A stretch of DNA of 64,000 nucleotides from Eulemur rufifrons (Eukaryota > Chordata > Mammalia > Primates > Lemuridae), in contig NC_090983.1 of NCBI RefSeq assembly GCF_041146395.1, positions 62,441,501-62,505,500 on the forward strand, given 5' to 3'. This document shows positions 12,026-23,430 of this stretch, in pieces (within the stretch, counting starts at the first letter, position 1; every line of letters starts with the position of its first letter). The translations under genes were made by a program, and so were the position numbers. The notes beneath the pieces were generated by a model that made no database searches, was not told the DNA's origin, and saw nothing but the letters and a program-made list of their open reading frames with translations.

Positions 12026-13185
12026 ATCCATTTCACTCTATATGGTAAAACTAAGGAGGAAGTATTTATGCCATTTTACATAACAACTGGATATTTCTAA
12101 CTTGCTTTATGCACTCCCCTTTCTAAAAAAAGAAAAAAGAAAATCAGATTTAGATCACTGGATCAAATGCCCCTTCTTTTTAGGCAGGCAGAAGATTGCT
12201 GGTGATGTTTGGCAAAATAAAATGACTAGAAGAAATAAAAGGGTAGCTTAGGCTAAGTTCTGCTGTGATGGGGAATGACATCGAAGTTTCAGAGGCTCAG
12301 TAAAAATCATGCTCCTGCTACAATCATGCTCCTGCTACACGCACGTCATGTGTTTGTTTTGGCTCTGTTCCATATCTCTTCGTTCTGGGAGGAGACTACA
12401 GAATTAGCCCCCATGTGGGGAAATCCTGATACCTTGGCTGAGGGAAAACTACAGAAGGCAAAGCCACATGATGGCATTTAAACCTTCTGCTTGGCAGTGG
12501 TGTATGTCCCAATTCATTGGCCAAGGCAAGTTCTGTGGCCAAGCCTGATGTCAATGGGTTGGGGAGAAATAATCCTGCAATAGGGAGGCGTAACAAATAT
12601 TTTGAACAATAATGTTGTCTAAGTGGGCATAAGTAATGAGTTTACAGAAGACAATATATAGACAATAGAGAAAGTGAGAATGACTGGCAGCTAACTACTC
12701 AGCTCTAGTTTATTTGCTGCCATACAGGACTGGTTGAAAAATCTGTTGCCAAATCCGTTTTTTCAAAAGAAGCTGGGGGCCAATGACTATGTTGGTTCAT
12801 AGCTCCCATAGCCAAGCCCAGCCTCTGGATAGGACCTGCTCTCCAGAGCTCTAATACCATATGTAGTGTAAAAATATACCAGGCTTGAAAGGAATGGACT
12901 CCCACTGTTGCTAAATATGCCAAAATTTCAAGACAAACTGAGGGGCTGGAACTTTATATAAAATATTTGTATTTCCCAATATCATCAATGAATTCAAGTA
13001 TTTTAAAGCAGAGTGCCCAACTAAAAAGTTTTGGGGCAAAATCTGGCTCACTGACTACAGTTTCTGAATCATGATGTTGGTGTGGATAGATTTCTGCACT
13101 TTCCTGAATCAGCAGCGTCTGAGAAGGAGTAATCCCTGACTGTTGCGGGTATAATAAAGGTATCAGATACCTCTACAGACTTCTT
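12026..13185. other. No recognised gene; contains a 17-bp tandem duplication
   Basis: Unique-looking sequence. AATCATGCTCCTGCTAC occurs twice head to tail at 12305-12338. Frames at 12396-12596 and 12705-12923 (minus) have no recognisable domains. Confidence 0.5.
12305..12338. repeat. Perfect 17-bp tandem duplication
   Basis: 12305-12321 and 12322-12338 are identical (AATCATGCTCCTGCTAC), consistent with one slippage event. Confidence 0.97.
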
Positions 13186-13350
13186 TCCCATATCTCATCA
13201 AGCCTTACAGTAATCCCTTTAGGTGGATATTAACAATTATAATTTTACTGTTACAAAGAGCATATTGAGGTTCAAAGAAGCAAAGTGACTTGTTGTGGGA
13301 AACACACCTTACCATCAGAAATGTAGACCGTCGGATTCCCAATTCTATTT
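13186..13350 (-). repeat. MIR SINE (antisense)
   Basis: TCATCAAGCCTTACAGTAATCCC, then TTACAAAGAGCATATTGAGG, then GCAAAGTGACTTGTTG follow the antisense MIR order (TCATTTAATCCTCACAAC, TTTTACAGATGAGGAAACTGAGG, AAGTAACTTGCCCAAGG). Confidence 0.65.
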
Positions 13351-14176
13351 TCCTTCCATTGTCCCTTGCATTCAGCTTAGTTCTGCCTACCAGATCCCTA
13401 ACAGAAGACTTTAAAAGCATTCACTTTTTATCTTTAATCAGTAACTGAATAAATGTGAAGCACTCCTTACCCACATGAACACGTTAACTCTAAGGGAATA
13501 TACCCTTTGAAGAAAGATATAAAAAGAATAGAATATGTGTTTATATTAGGCACCTGCTTAACTCACTTTGTTTCCTTTTTTCTGCATAAAACCTTTGATT
13601 TCAAAGGTCCTAGATCACTGGTGGCATCCCTGCCACAGCCTGCATCAGAGGCTGTCACATCATCAGTCCACTGTCCCTTTCACTTCTAATATCAGCTCAG
13701 GAGAACGGCTTGCTACAGAGGAGGGAGAAGAAAATCTCCATCCTCCTCACACCTAGTCCCTATATATGACCCTGGAATATGCCGATTCCCGGTGCATCTT
13801 GCTCCCAATATCACTGCAGCAGCAGCGGTCCCCAGGGCTGCAGAGGACAGCGAGCCATGCCCAGCCAGCCCCCTTCGCATCTGCCTGCTTTCTGCAGCTG
13901 CTTACCTTTAGCTTCCTTATCATTTAGCAGAAAACGCAAGTGCCTTAATTCTGCCAACTTTATCTGCCAGCTGTCAGCAGTTAACTACACAGGCTTCTTC
14001 TTTTTATATTTATATTCTTGCAATCATTAAATATTTCAAACAAAGACAGTAAGATAATTGAAATCCCTATATTCACCATCCAGCTTTACTAAATTTAACT
14101 TTTTTTGCACCTTATTTGAGAAGTCCTTTTTGTTCTGAGGAAATAAAGTTTTTTCTCTTACACTTTATTATAAGTT
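13351..14176. other. No recognised gene; small GC-rich patch
   Basis: 13779-13990 is conspicuously GC-rich with CAG repeats (GCAGCAGCAGCGG) and an 83-codon frame (13779-14030) rich in Cys, Ser and Pro. No domain is recognised and no matching splice sites frame it. It could be a conserved non-coding element or part of an unrecognised exon. Confidence 0.4.
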
Positions 14177-14454
14177 CTTTTTGTTTTATTTTATTTGTAA
14201 TTATTGTGGGTACATAACAGTTATATATATTTATAGGGCACATGTGATGTTTTGATACAGGCATACAATGTGAATTAATCAAATCAGGGTAATTGGGGTA
14301 TCCATCACCTCAGGCATTTATCATTGCTTTGTGTTAGGAATATTCCAATTCTAATCTTTTAGTTATTTTAAAGTATACCTTAACTTATTACTGATTGTAG
14401 TCACTTTGTTGTGCTATCAAATACTGTTCATCTAACTATCTAACTATATTTTTG
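14177..14454 (-). mobile_element. Old L1 3' UTR fragment (antisense)
   Basis: Words such as AATTATTGTGGGTACATAA, GGCACATGTGATGTTTTGATA and AATTGGGGTATCCATCACCTC match the antisense 3' UTR of older L1 subfamilies (L1MA/L1PB type). The poly-T-rich start is on the left, so the sense strand is minus. It is cut at 14454, where a younger L1 in the opposite orientation begins. Confidence 0.85.
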
Positions 14455-15044
14455 CAACTCTGTGGAAAGTAATTTGGAGATACCTTAAAGAGCTACAAGT
14501 AGAACTACCATTTGAGCCAGCAATCCCATTACTGGGCATCTACCCAAAGGAAAAAAAAAGACATTGTATAAAAAAGACATCTGCACTAGAATGTTTATAG
14601 CAGCACAATTTACAATTGCAAAGATGTGGAAACAACCCAGGTGCCCATCAATACATAAGTGGATTAATAAAATATGGTACATGTATACCATGGAATACTA
14701 CTCAGCCACAAAAAAAAAAACAATGGTAATCTAGCACCTCTTGTATTATCCTGGATAGAGCTGGAGCCCATCCTACTAAGTGAAGTATCACAAGAATGGA
14801 AAAACAAGCACCACATGTACTCACCATCAAATTGGTATTAACTGATCAACACTTATGTGCACATATAGTAGTAACATTCATCGGATGTCGGGCAGGTGGG
14901 AGGGGGGAGGAGAAGCTGGGTATATACACTCCTAATGGGTGTGGCGCGCACCATCTGGGGGATGGACACACCTGAAGCTCTGACGTGGGTGGGACAAAGG
15001 CAAACATTTGTACCCCCGTATATGCTGAAATTAAAAAAATAAAA
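14455..15044 (+). mobile_element. Lemur-type L1, 5'-truncated
   Basis: It begins inside the 3' part of ORF2 (CTCTGTGGAAAGTAATTTGGA). It shows the conserved GCAATCCCATTACTGGGCATC and GGAATACTACTCAGCC stretches and reaches the ORF2 stop (SNWY then TAA at 14839-14841). The short 3' UTR follows: a G-rich run at 14897-14911, then TTTGTACCCCCGTATATGCTG and an A-rich tail. The frame is disrupted by small indels in A runs. No clear target-site duplication was found. Confidence 0.94.
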
Positions 15045-16578
15045 CTTGTTGCTACTGTTCAACATAACTAACTCATTATTTTGAAAACCGGTAAATATAG
15101 GGAACTACTCCAACATTTGACTTATTTGGTATTACGAATATGCAATTAACAAAACCCAAACTGTAAAGAACTCTACAGAAAAAAAATGGCCCAGTTTTTT
15201 TTTAAAAAGTACAAAAAGAAAGAAAAATGGAGGCCAAGTGTATACATTAAAATTAATGATTAAAAGGTATAGATTAAAACCTATAGATCAAGAGAGACAA
15301 GACAGACATGTACCTACTAAATGCAATGAGTGGAATAATGTCCCAGTGAAAACAATTTTTTTAAAAATCAGGGAAATTAGTGTATTCATTGGATATTTAA
15401 TGTTATTAAGAAATATTACTACTTTTTAAAAGCATGATAATAGCATTGGTTATGTTTGTTTTGAAAGAACATATTCTTTTAGAATTGCACGCTAAAATGT
15501 AAGTAGATGAAATGATATGTTATCTGAAATTTGCTACACAATAATCTGATGCTTGGGGGATGTGGATAAGGGTGTAAATCAAACATTACTCATGAGTTGA
15601 TAATTATGTAAGCTGTTAGGCACATGAGGTATTTTTACTGTATTATCTCTAATTATGAATGTATTAGAAATTTTCTATGATTCAAAAAGTTTTAAAATGT
15701 CCCTCTGGGCAGGAATCATTTGTGCTTTATATACACAGTGTGAAAGAAAACACACAAGACCTAACGGTGATTAAAGAAACAAAACAAAACAAAAAAGCTC
15801 ACTTTAATCCTTTTGGTGGTCTTGTTCATGAATAACTTCAGTGCTTTTATTATTCCAGAATAGTGAGATGAGATGAAGTAGGGCAAGGTAATTAAACATC
15901 AGATGATATAGGGTAGCTTTTGTAAAAAAGACTGCATGAAAGGTGTATAAACATATTCTGAATGTATGTTCCAGAATGTTTATGGTTGCCCTAAGATTAA
16001 GGGCTTTTGCTTATAATCATGTATTTTAAAAGAGAAATAATGCCCTAAAGAATATTCATTATAAAAATGCAAGCAAAAATGATAATAAATGTTTCTTCTC
16101 TAAATTTAAACGCAATTTTAAAAAAAGGTTTAGAAAGACTTTTATATCAGTGTGGCTTAATATTTACTGTTTATTAAACTATTGAAAAAGGAAGCTATAA
16201 TCAATCTTAATGTATAGAAGCAAATATTACTAATAACAAACTTGTTTGCATTATTTAAGTTCAAAGTTGTAACTAAAGATTATCATATTATCAAAAACAT
16301 TTGAAATAATCTTCTTCCAATCTAAATACAATTGAATTGAGAAAACAACAGTTACAGCTAAAATTAGGTTTATGAGCTCTTTTTTTCAAATTACAGAAAT
16401 GTTCATCAGCAAGCTGCTGGCTGATGTGACCTTAGCTTTTCAGAAGACATTCCAAAAATAAAACACACTTTCAATGAGTCATGAAAAAAAAAGTATTTTT
16501 CAGGGGTATTTCATGGGATTTAAGAAAGTAACTCTTTCCTTTGATGCAGTTAGTTGCTACAATATCTATTTGACTAAA
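15045..16578. other. Repeat-poor AT-rich sequence
   Basis: No recognised repeat or exon. 16385-16500 has a somewhat higher density of regulatory-like words (CAGCAAGCTGCTGGCTG, TGATGTGACC, the AP-1-like TGAGTCATG). This is suggestive only. Confidence 0.45.
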
Positions 16579-16913
16579 AAGTAGAGCCCCCTTATCTGTG
16601 GTTTTGCTTTCCATGGTTTCAGTTACACATGGTTAACTGTAGTCTAAAAATAGATGAGTACATTACAATACAATATTTTGAGAGAAAGAGAGATCGTATT
16701 CACATATTTTATTACAGTATATTGTTACAGTTGTTCTATTTATTATAATTGTCATTAATCTCTTACTGTGCCTAATTTATAAATTAAACTTTGTCATAGG
16801 TATATATGTATAGGGAGAAACATTGTATATATAGAGGTTAGTGCATCCATGGTTTCAGGTATCTACTAGGGGTCTTAAAATATATCCCCCATGGATAAGA
16901 AGGGACTACTGTA
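16579..16913. mobile_element. Tigger-like (pogo/Tc1 group) non-autonomous DNA transposon
   Basis: The left end AGTAGAGCCCCCTTATCTG and the inverted right end (reverse complement AGTAGTCCCTTCTTATCC) form diverged terminal inverted repeats. The subterminal words GGTTTTGCTTTCCATGGTTTC and CATGGTTTCAGGTATCTAC match the Tigger/MER2 type. TA flanks the right end. At about 335 bp it has no transposase coding capacity. The exact subfamily is not resolved. Confidence 0.82.
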
Positions 16914-16947
16914 TTTAATTTAATTTAATTTAATTTTTTTTTTTTTT
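16914..16947. repeat. (TTTAA)n followed by poly-T
   Basis: Four TTTAA-type units and then a T run of about 14 abut the right end of the Tigger-like element. Confidence 0.9.
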
Positions 16948-17835
16948 GCCTTCATAGAATTCCTTTCTGTATTGCAAATCCTTGAGCATGTTGACTTCAA
17001 GACTAATTCAAACAAAACCAAATTAAACTAAATAGCCCCAAACAACCAGTGGTTATTCCAGACCAAAGGGAGGATAAATAAAAGCTTGAATGCTAAAATC
17101 TTTGTTTTTGATGAAAAGTCATTACAATTGACAATGCCTCTGCTAAAAATTCACAGTGCCATAGGCTGGGTAATAAAATGGCACATGAATACACACAAAG
17201 TAGATTTAATTATTTTAACAGGTCTAGAACATTAACTATTTTTCTTGACTAGAAAAATTTTAGACAGGATGAAGTTATCGTGCTTCATTATTACCTAATA
17301 CTCCAAAGTTGTTCATTTGCTCTAACTCATTTCCCAAGTTCATAACTTAGAAAAGTTTTTCAACCAAATCATTACCAAATATATCTTCCTAGGAAAACAT
17401 AACAAGAACATATATTTGAAATTGTGTGAATTGTTTATGATTATAGCTTTCATGGTTCTAACCCCAGAAGTAATGTATTAATGTACTTTCATGTGCTCTA
17501 TACCATTTTTAAGGACTCCTTCACCACCAGTGGGTCACAAGACAGTCTCTGACATTATCTTTAAATATCTATACTTTTAGTGTAACTATACTAGTATATC
17601 TGTCTTTTAAATATGTAGGGAGTTCCCTCCTGGATTTGTAGGGAAGAAAAGAAATGAAGATATAATTTTGTTTGAAAAGGTGATTAAAATTAGGATTTGT
17701 AAATAGTATGATTGCGTAGAAAAAGCAATATAATTAACAATCAGAATTTGTATAATAGATTAGAAAAGTTGCTAAAGTTAAATTTAACAAAAATAATACA
17801 ATAACCCCCCATCCATGAGGGATACATTCCAAGGT
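16948..17835. other. No recognised gene
   Basis: AT-rich. 17803-17835 (CCCCCCATCCATGAGGGATAC) resembles a Tigger/MER2 end but is too short to annotate separately. Confidence 0.45.
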
Positions 17836-17960
17836 TCATCCATTTTGTCACATATGGCAAGAATTCCTTCTTTTTCTGGCTGAATAATATTTCTTTGTAT
17901 TTATATACCGTATTTTCTTTTCTTTATTCATTCATCTGTCAATGTGCATCCCTCCAATTG
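17836..17960 (-). mobile_element. Old L1 ORF2 fragment (antisense)
   Basis: TTCATCCATTTTGTCACATATGG, GGCTGAATAATATTTC, GTATTTATATACCGTATTTTC and CATTCATCTGTCAATG match the antisense 3' part of L1 ORF2 in the usual order. It is short and diverged. Confidence 0.7.
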
Positions 17961-18099
17961 GCAATTTACATGCACAACTCCAGAAAAGAAGCATACATAG
18001 AGAAAGTTTGAGAGGCCCCAGAATTTCTGGCTGATCTGCCTAGTGAGGGGTTTCCTTGTAAGAGATCATACAGATCGGAAGAGGTCACTGTTCTTTCTA

Positions 18100-18665
18100 A
18101 CATGTAACAACATAAAGAGTTAAGGAAAATGAAGAAACAGGGAAATTATGGTCCAAACAGAGAAACAAGATAAATTTCTAAAAACTAACCCTAATGAAAT
18201 GGAGATATATGATTTATCTGGCAGAGAATTCAAAATAACTGTTATAAAGATGCTCAATGGGGTTAGCAGAGCACTGAGATTAGCAAGAACAAAGTGAGGA
18301 TTTTCACAGCAGTGGAATATATAAAAATACACCAAAGAGAATTTTTGGTTCTGAAAAATAAAATAATTGAACTGAAAAGTTCACTACAGAGATTCAATAA
18401 CAGACTAGATCAAACAGAGGAAGTCAGAAAATTTGAAGACAGAACTTCCTAAATCTGAAGAAGGAAATAGACATCCAGATCCAGGAAGTCTAGTGGATCC
18501 CACATAAGATAAACCCCCAAAAAGTCCACACTGAGACACATTATTATTAAATTGTTAAAAGACAAAGGGGTTAATTTTGAAAGCTGCAATAGAAAAAATG
18601 ACTTGTCACATACAAAGAAATCCTCATAAGACCAATAATGGGTTTCTCAGCAGTATCTCTTACCT
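18100..18665 (+). mobile_element. Ancient L1M (or HAL1) ORF1-region fragment
   Basis: The order of GAAATGGAGATATATG, GAATTCAAAATAACTGTTATAAAGATGCTCAATG, GACTAGATCAAACAGAGGAAG, GACATCCAGATCCAGGAAG, CACACTGAGACACATTAT and GACTTGTCACATACAAAG follows ORF1 of old mammalian L1s. Multiple stops and indels leave no usable frame; the ORF1 product would be an RNA-binding coiled-coil protein. HAL1, which carries only a related ORF1, is an alternative. Confidence 0.72.
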
Positions 18666-19050
18666 TTTCTTTCAAATCTACTATTTCTTTATTATCTTCT
18701 TCTTCTGCCTTCTATTGTAGTATAGCAATTTGATCTTCCTGTTTAGTAATTTATTATTTGGCTTTATCCATCCTTCACTTTTCAGCTACTGTGCATTAAT
18801 ATGCATTTTCATTCATTACATTTTTTTATACCTTAAGTTATTGTTAGATCTTTTTAATGACATTGTTCCTCTTTATCATTGTATCTTCCTTAAACTATTG
18901 GACTATGTTGAATATGCTTACTTTAAAGTCTTCAATACTCTTTTCCAATAATTCTGCTCTATTTAGTAAATGGTGTTTATATACTTATTTTGGTCTACGT
19001 GCTCATGTTCCCTTGTTGGTATCAGCTATTACACTGACAATATGAACTGC
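18666..19050 (-). repeat. Possible antisense old L1/HAL1 fragment
   Basis: Pyrimidine-rich sequence whose minus strand reads as a Lys/Glu/Asn-rich stretch reminiscent of L1M ORF1 coiled coil. There is no firm consensus match. Unique AT-rich DNA is equally possible. Confidence 0.25.
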
Positions 19051-19774
19051 TGAAAGGTTGAATGCTGATCTTCATCATAAAAAAGAATGGCATGAGTGGA
19101 AGAAATTTATAAACAGCAAAAATTAAAGAAAGTGTTCACTATTAACTGTTTACCTTTTACTGTAAAGATTTTAATGTGATTACATTTACTTTTTCTTATA
19201 TTTTAATATAAATAATTACTATGCAGAACATAAAATTATTCTGCCAGCAATTTTATTTCATCAAAACATTAAACATTGCTATGAATTTCTTTTTTAAATA
19301 ATGAGATAATTATTTGAAAATTCTTAATTCTTCCTCTTTATAATAATTGAAATTTTTTAACTTCTACAAATGAGACCCTTAGGCCTTCAAGTGTTTTTAA
19401 ATTTAGTGTAAAAAAATTCTTTTCAGAACATTTGAAGCACAAAATAATGAAAGCGTATTATTATATATTATTGTATTTAACCAGTAAGATAGAATGGCTA
19501 AGGCAACCAAAAGGGTAATCCAAGAATAACCATGCATGATTCATGCTATTTTTTCTCACCTTCCCTACAGTGCTTTGACATCAAGTATTAGGTTATTAAG
19601 TATGAAATGTCTGATTTCCTTAAGTACTAAGTTTGACAGTTGATATCTCTGACATTTTACTTTGACATTTCTTGTTTTATTTTTATTGTGAAGGTATATC
19701 TTCAGTTTTGCAAATGCATGTTTTGGCTTGTGATTATCTTCCAAAAAAATTTTTATAGCAATTTTTATGAAACC
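19051..19774. other. No recognised gene
   Basis: AT-rich. The region just upstream of 19775 may include the diverged 5' part of a mariner element, but no terminal inverted repeat could be identified. Confidence 0.4.
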
Positions 19775-19950
19775 ATGGGTAAGTCAAAAATTTGTGTTAC
19801 TTTCGTATATGAGTTCTGTCGTGGAACCAATGCAGCACAGACAGCTTGAAATATCAACGAAGTGTTCGGGAAGGATGTGGCTAATGAACGCACAATACAT
19901 TGATGGTTTGAGAAGTCCTGTTCTGGTGATTTCAATCTTGAAAATAGTAT
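19775..19950 (+). pseudogene. Mariner transposase N-terminal relic
   Basis: From an ATG at 19775 the frame reads through YEFCRGTNAAQTA, stop, NINEVFGKDVANERTIH, stop, WFEKSCSGDFNLEN. This is the order of the paired helix-turn-helix DNA-binding region at the start of cecropia-type mariner transposases (the FEF..G..AAET.RNIN, ANERTV..WF and F.SGD..LE signatures). Full-length proteins of this family are about 340 residues; only about 58 codons are left and the DD34D catalytic domain is absent. Both in-frame stops (19847-19849 and 19901-19903) are TGA at Arg positions, as expected from CpG decay of CGA. The closest type is probably Hsmar2-like, since Hsmar1 is regarded as anthropoid-specific. Terminal repeats were not found. 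Confidence 0.82.
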
Positions 19951-22450
19951 AGGACAGCTGAGGAGAGGGAGTGACCTGAGGGAGAAGAAAGACTGTAATA
20001 TGACTGGGAAAAAAAAATCTTAGTGTCTGTATTTTTTAGTGTGTTGAATTTATACAAATATCGGGGTAAATAGGAAAAGGTAGTGTCTTCTTTTCTGAGT
20101 TCAGATATCTTTCCCCACATGTAGCAGTGTGCTGGCACCAGCTTGACTGATTTATAAGAACTTTTAAATCTTTAGGATTTTTGTGAGTCAGTTGTTAAAA
20201 ATCATGTAAAACTATTGTTAAAATGAAAGGCATTTTAAATGCCAGCTAGTGTTAAAAATTAACTTACATAAACTTACAATTAAAATGATATTAAAAGCAA
20301 AGTTAATAAATCCTCAAAACTCATCACTTCCTAATTAGCTTACTTCATCTTACGATTATCTGTGCTCTTGAGGTTGTTTGCATTTATTGTCTGAGTGGGG
20401 AAATCCTGCATCATGGTGTGCTACTGGGCTTCTCATTCTAATAAATTCTGCAGCACCCTGCTGGTAGCTTGACACAGGTCATGGTGTCAGTATTTACCCC
20501 TCAGAAACAAGCAAGGACTACAACTCAGAACTCGATTTACTGTGTTTGGTAGGTTGTCTAAATTTAAGAAAATGGTAGAGAAAATGCTAATAATGCAGAT
20601 TATACACAAAATGTACAGAGCCTGTAGTGATTATGTTGAAATAAGCACAAAAGTTGAGGAAGTAGTCTTCTAGTATTCACAAACTATTACCCGATTCCAT
20701 AAAGGAGTCACTCATGTCAAAGACAAACAGGTGAAGCTCCTACACATATCACAGTTGCTTCACTTTCCCTTACTCAGTAACTTAAATGAAAATATCAACC
20801 AACATTCCTGTGAGAACCACACTCATTTATCAGTTGCAACAATGTTTAGGCTGTGGATACCAGGATTCAGCATAATTCAACTAAAGCGTTCTGTGAGAAT
20901 TAATTGACTATGTGCAAATACTTTACAGAAAAATATTGTATACTTGTTATTATTTTTAAATTGTGTACTATATGACCTTTATATCAGTAAAAATCATAGT
21001 AAACTTATATAGATACAGGTATCTTTTAATACAGGTGATTGTTATGAGTGGTGTGCTCTGAGCACACACTGTGATTATCCACATGGATTCAATCTCAGAT
21101 AACTCCAAATACTCAGCTTCTCACACTATGGTTTATCCTTTGGTTCATCCTTTCTTTCTTTCTTTTTCTCTCTCTTTTTAAAAATCGAATATTACAGTGT
21201 TTTTAAGTACAGGAAAGAAGGTGTGTAAAGAATTTGTGATTTTAGTTGATCCCTTATACTTGACAGAAAAAGAAGTCTGCGCTCAAACTTTCTTCCATGG
21301 GGCTATATAAAGACTGCCATTTCAGCAAACAATTGCTGCAGAAATGCAAATCCAATTGGATCCAGTGTGAAATGTGCAAGTGAAAATACTTGATTCCTGA
21401 ACTTTCTGATAAAACATGTCTCAAGGTAGCAATCCAGGCCATATATTTGTGACCATTCTCTCAACATTTGTAACAGAAACTTTGATTGAAATTGGGGACT
21501 TTATTGTTTTCTTGGCCATAGCTAACAGCTCCCAGTATCTTAAACACGGTTAAGCATATCCTCAAATGAAGAATGTATTATGAGTAAACTTTCTGGGAGC
21601 CACTCAAAGAAAGATTGTTAACACAAGGGAGGGGTATGGTAAGGCTGCATGGCAAATTCAGGTAGATCTTTCCTGGTTTGGGAGTTTTCTGTTTGTTTGT
21701 TTTTTCCTGAACCTAAAGATGTTGATTGAAAATAGCTAACAATTTGAACTAGTGAGTAGGTTGAAGTCGTGGTTTTTTTTTTTTTTAATTTAGTATCTAG
21801 CCCACATATTCCTATTTAAAAACGAGGTTGTAAAAATTAGGGTTTTCACTCCATCTGTTTAAACTGGCATTTGCCTAGTCAGTGAGTTCTTTTTTAATAC
21901 CATAAAATATTCCTGCTAAAACATGATAAAACCTTTATTCCTAAAAAATTAGGGCTTTTGGGGAAAGATTTGAAAAGAAAGAATAAATCGGTTCATTTCA
22001 GAACAAATCATCACGTAGTTTCTTTTTGGTACTTAGCAGTTTGACATTTCTACCTTTTAGAATACTAGTTAGGATTTATAATATCTTATTCATTAAGGAG
22101 AAACAAACAACCCTGAAGCTTACAAATTCAACATGTATGGAATGAAACTAAACTATGCTAATCTTACCATGTTTTATGCAGATTTATTACATTTTCCTAA
22201 AAAGAATGGAGCAAGTATATTTACTTTATAAGATATTTTACAATAAGGCTCTTTGAAATAGCAAGTTCCTACTAATGCACTTAATAAAAGCATAGCTAGG
22301 ATAGAAGGGATTGTAGTTATTAGTCCTGCATTTACATTGACACAAATATAAACTGAGCTGTAGAATAATCAGGTATCTTGTCTTGAGTTCTATAGCTAGC
22401 ATATACCCATTTGGGGACAAGAATTTATGTCTCCTACCTTTCTCTCGGAG
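19951..22450. other. Repeat-poor sequence without recognised gene
   Basis: No exon or confident repeat. Notable small structures are a near-palindrome GTGTGCTC-T-GAGCACAC at 21051-21067, a TATA/octamer/CCAAT word cluster at 21303-21359, and T runs near 21775-21787. Confidence 0.45.
21303..21359 (-). promoter_or_regulatory. Speculative promoter-like cluster on the minus strand
   Basis: On the minus strand CCAATTGG (21352-21359) directly abuts the POU octamer ATTTGCAT (complement of ATGCAAAT, 21344-21351). About 31 bp downstream comes CTTTATATAG (21303-21312), a TATA-like element. The order and spacing are compatible with a small core promoter, but such words occur by chance in AT-rich DNA and no transcript is evident. 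Confidence 0.2.
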
Positions 22451-22550
22451 GGAGTAAAATGATCACTGGATTGGAAGATAGCTAGGAGATCTTGGTTCTA
22501 AATTATTTTTTGCATTTAATGTTTTATAACTCTCTGACTCTTAAAATTGG
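22451..22550 (+). repeat. MIR SINE fragment
   Basis: AAAATGATCACTGGATTGGAAGATAGCTAGGAGATCTTGGTTCTAAA tracks the MIR 5' core (GATCACTGGACTGGGAGTCAGGAGACCTGGGTTCTAG). Confidence 0.65.
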
Positions 22551-23430
22551 GTTGCTATACAACGTAGCAAAAATATATTCACTGTGAAAATTGAAGTTTA
22601 TTCACCTACCTAGTTAATACAAGTTTATAAACTAAAAAGATATCCATATGCAGAATCAGAGGCGTATTTGAGCATAAAGGATACATGAAGACTGGAGAGA
22701 AAATGTTTTATTCTAAATCAAGTCTGTATATGTTAACTGTAAAAATGGATTGATAAGTTTTTAAACATAAGTAAAATATATCATAATATAAACATCAAAA
22801 TGAATGTTGTGACATTTAATATCACGGTTCCTGTTATACTATGACACTCAAAATGAGTCTCACAGCCCATTTTAAAAACTTCTTCCAGAGACACTTTATT
22901 AGCACTCAGTGAAAAGGAGAGTCTCATTATGTTCCAGTCCCATGCCTTTTTTGATGAAAAATTTATAAGGTCTGCTTTGTTCCTCCCATGTTCCCCACAG
23001 TGGGCTTTAAATGACTTCTGGCTATTGCCAAAACCAAGTGCACTGTCAAATAGATAAAACATATCCATTATTGAATATATATTAATGTTAAATTTGTACG
23101 TGCTCTGAAGATAATTATAAAGAGTGTTGCAAGAAACATGTTTGGACAAAGATGGTCACTGAAGTTAGTGCACTGACTGCCAATAGGTTAATTTTGAGAT
23201 GGAACCACTACTTGGAAGTTACAGCCTGATATGTTAAAAAGTCACATTGCTTCGTAGGCACACTATAAACTTAGTTAAATGTGGCATGGGATTTTAAAAT
23301 CAAATATCGGCATCCAGAGTTTCTAGAACTTCTCCTAGATGTCAGCTAAGGGATTTCATTCTTTAGGGATCATTTTTATAATTGTTGTCCTTTCCAGATA
23401 CTGAATTCTTTTCTGTAAGCAGCTAGTATC
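22551..23430. other. No recognised gene or repeat
   Basis: A 122-codon minus-strand frame (22781-23149) contains no domain I recognise and is not supported as a gene. Confidence 0.5.

Noticed and set aside
14455..15060. Target-site duplication for the lemur-type L1 at 14455
   Set aside because: Sequences before 14455 and after 15044 share no convincing repeat. The older antisense L1 at the left edge complicates the boundary.
17803..17835. Tigger/MER2-like end
   Set aside because: Only about 30 bp resemble the terminal sequence and no second end was found.
22781..23149. 122-codon minus-strand ORF
   Set aside because: No recognisable motif and no exon signals. Treated as chance.
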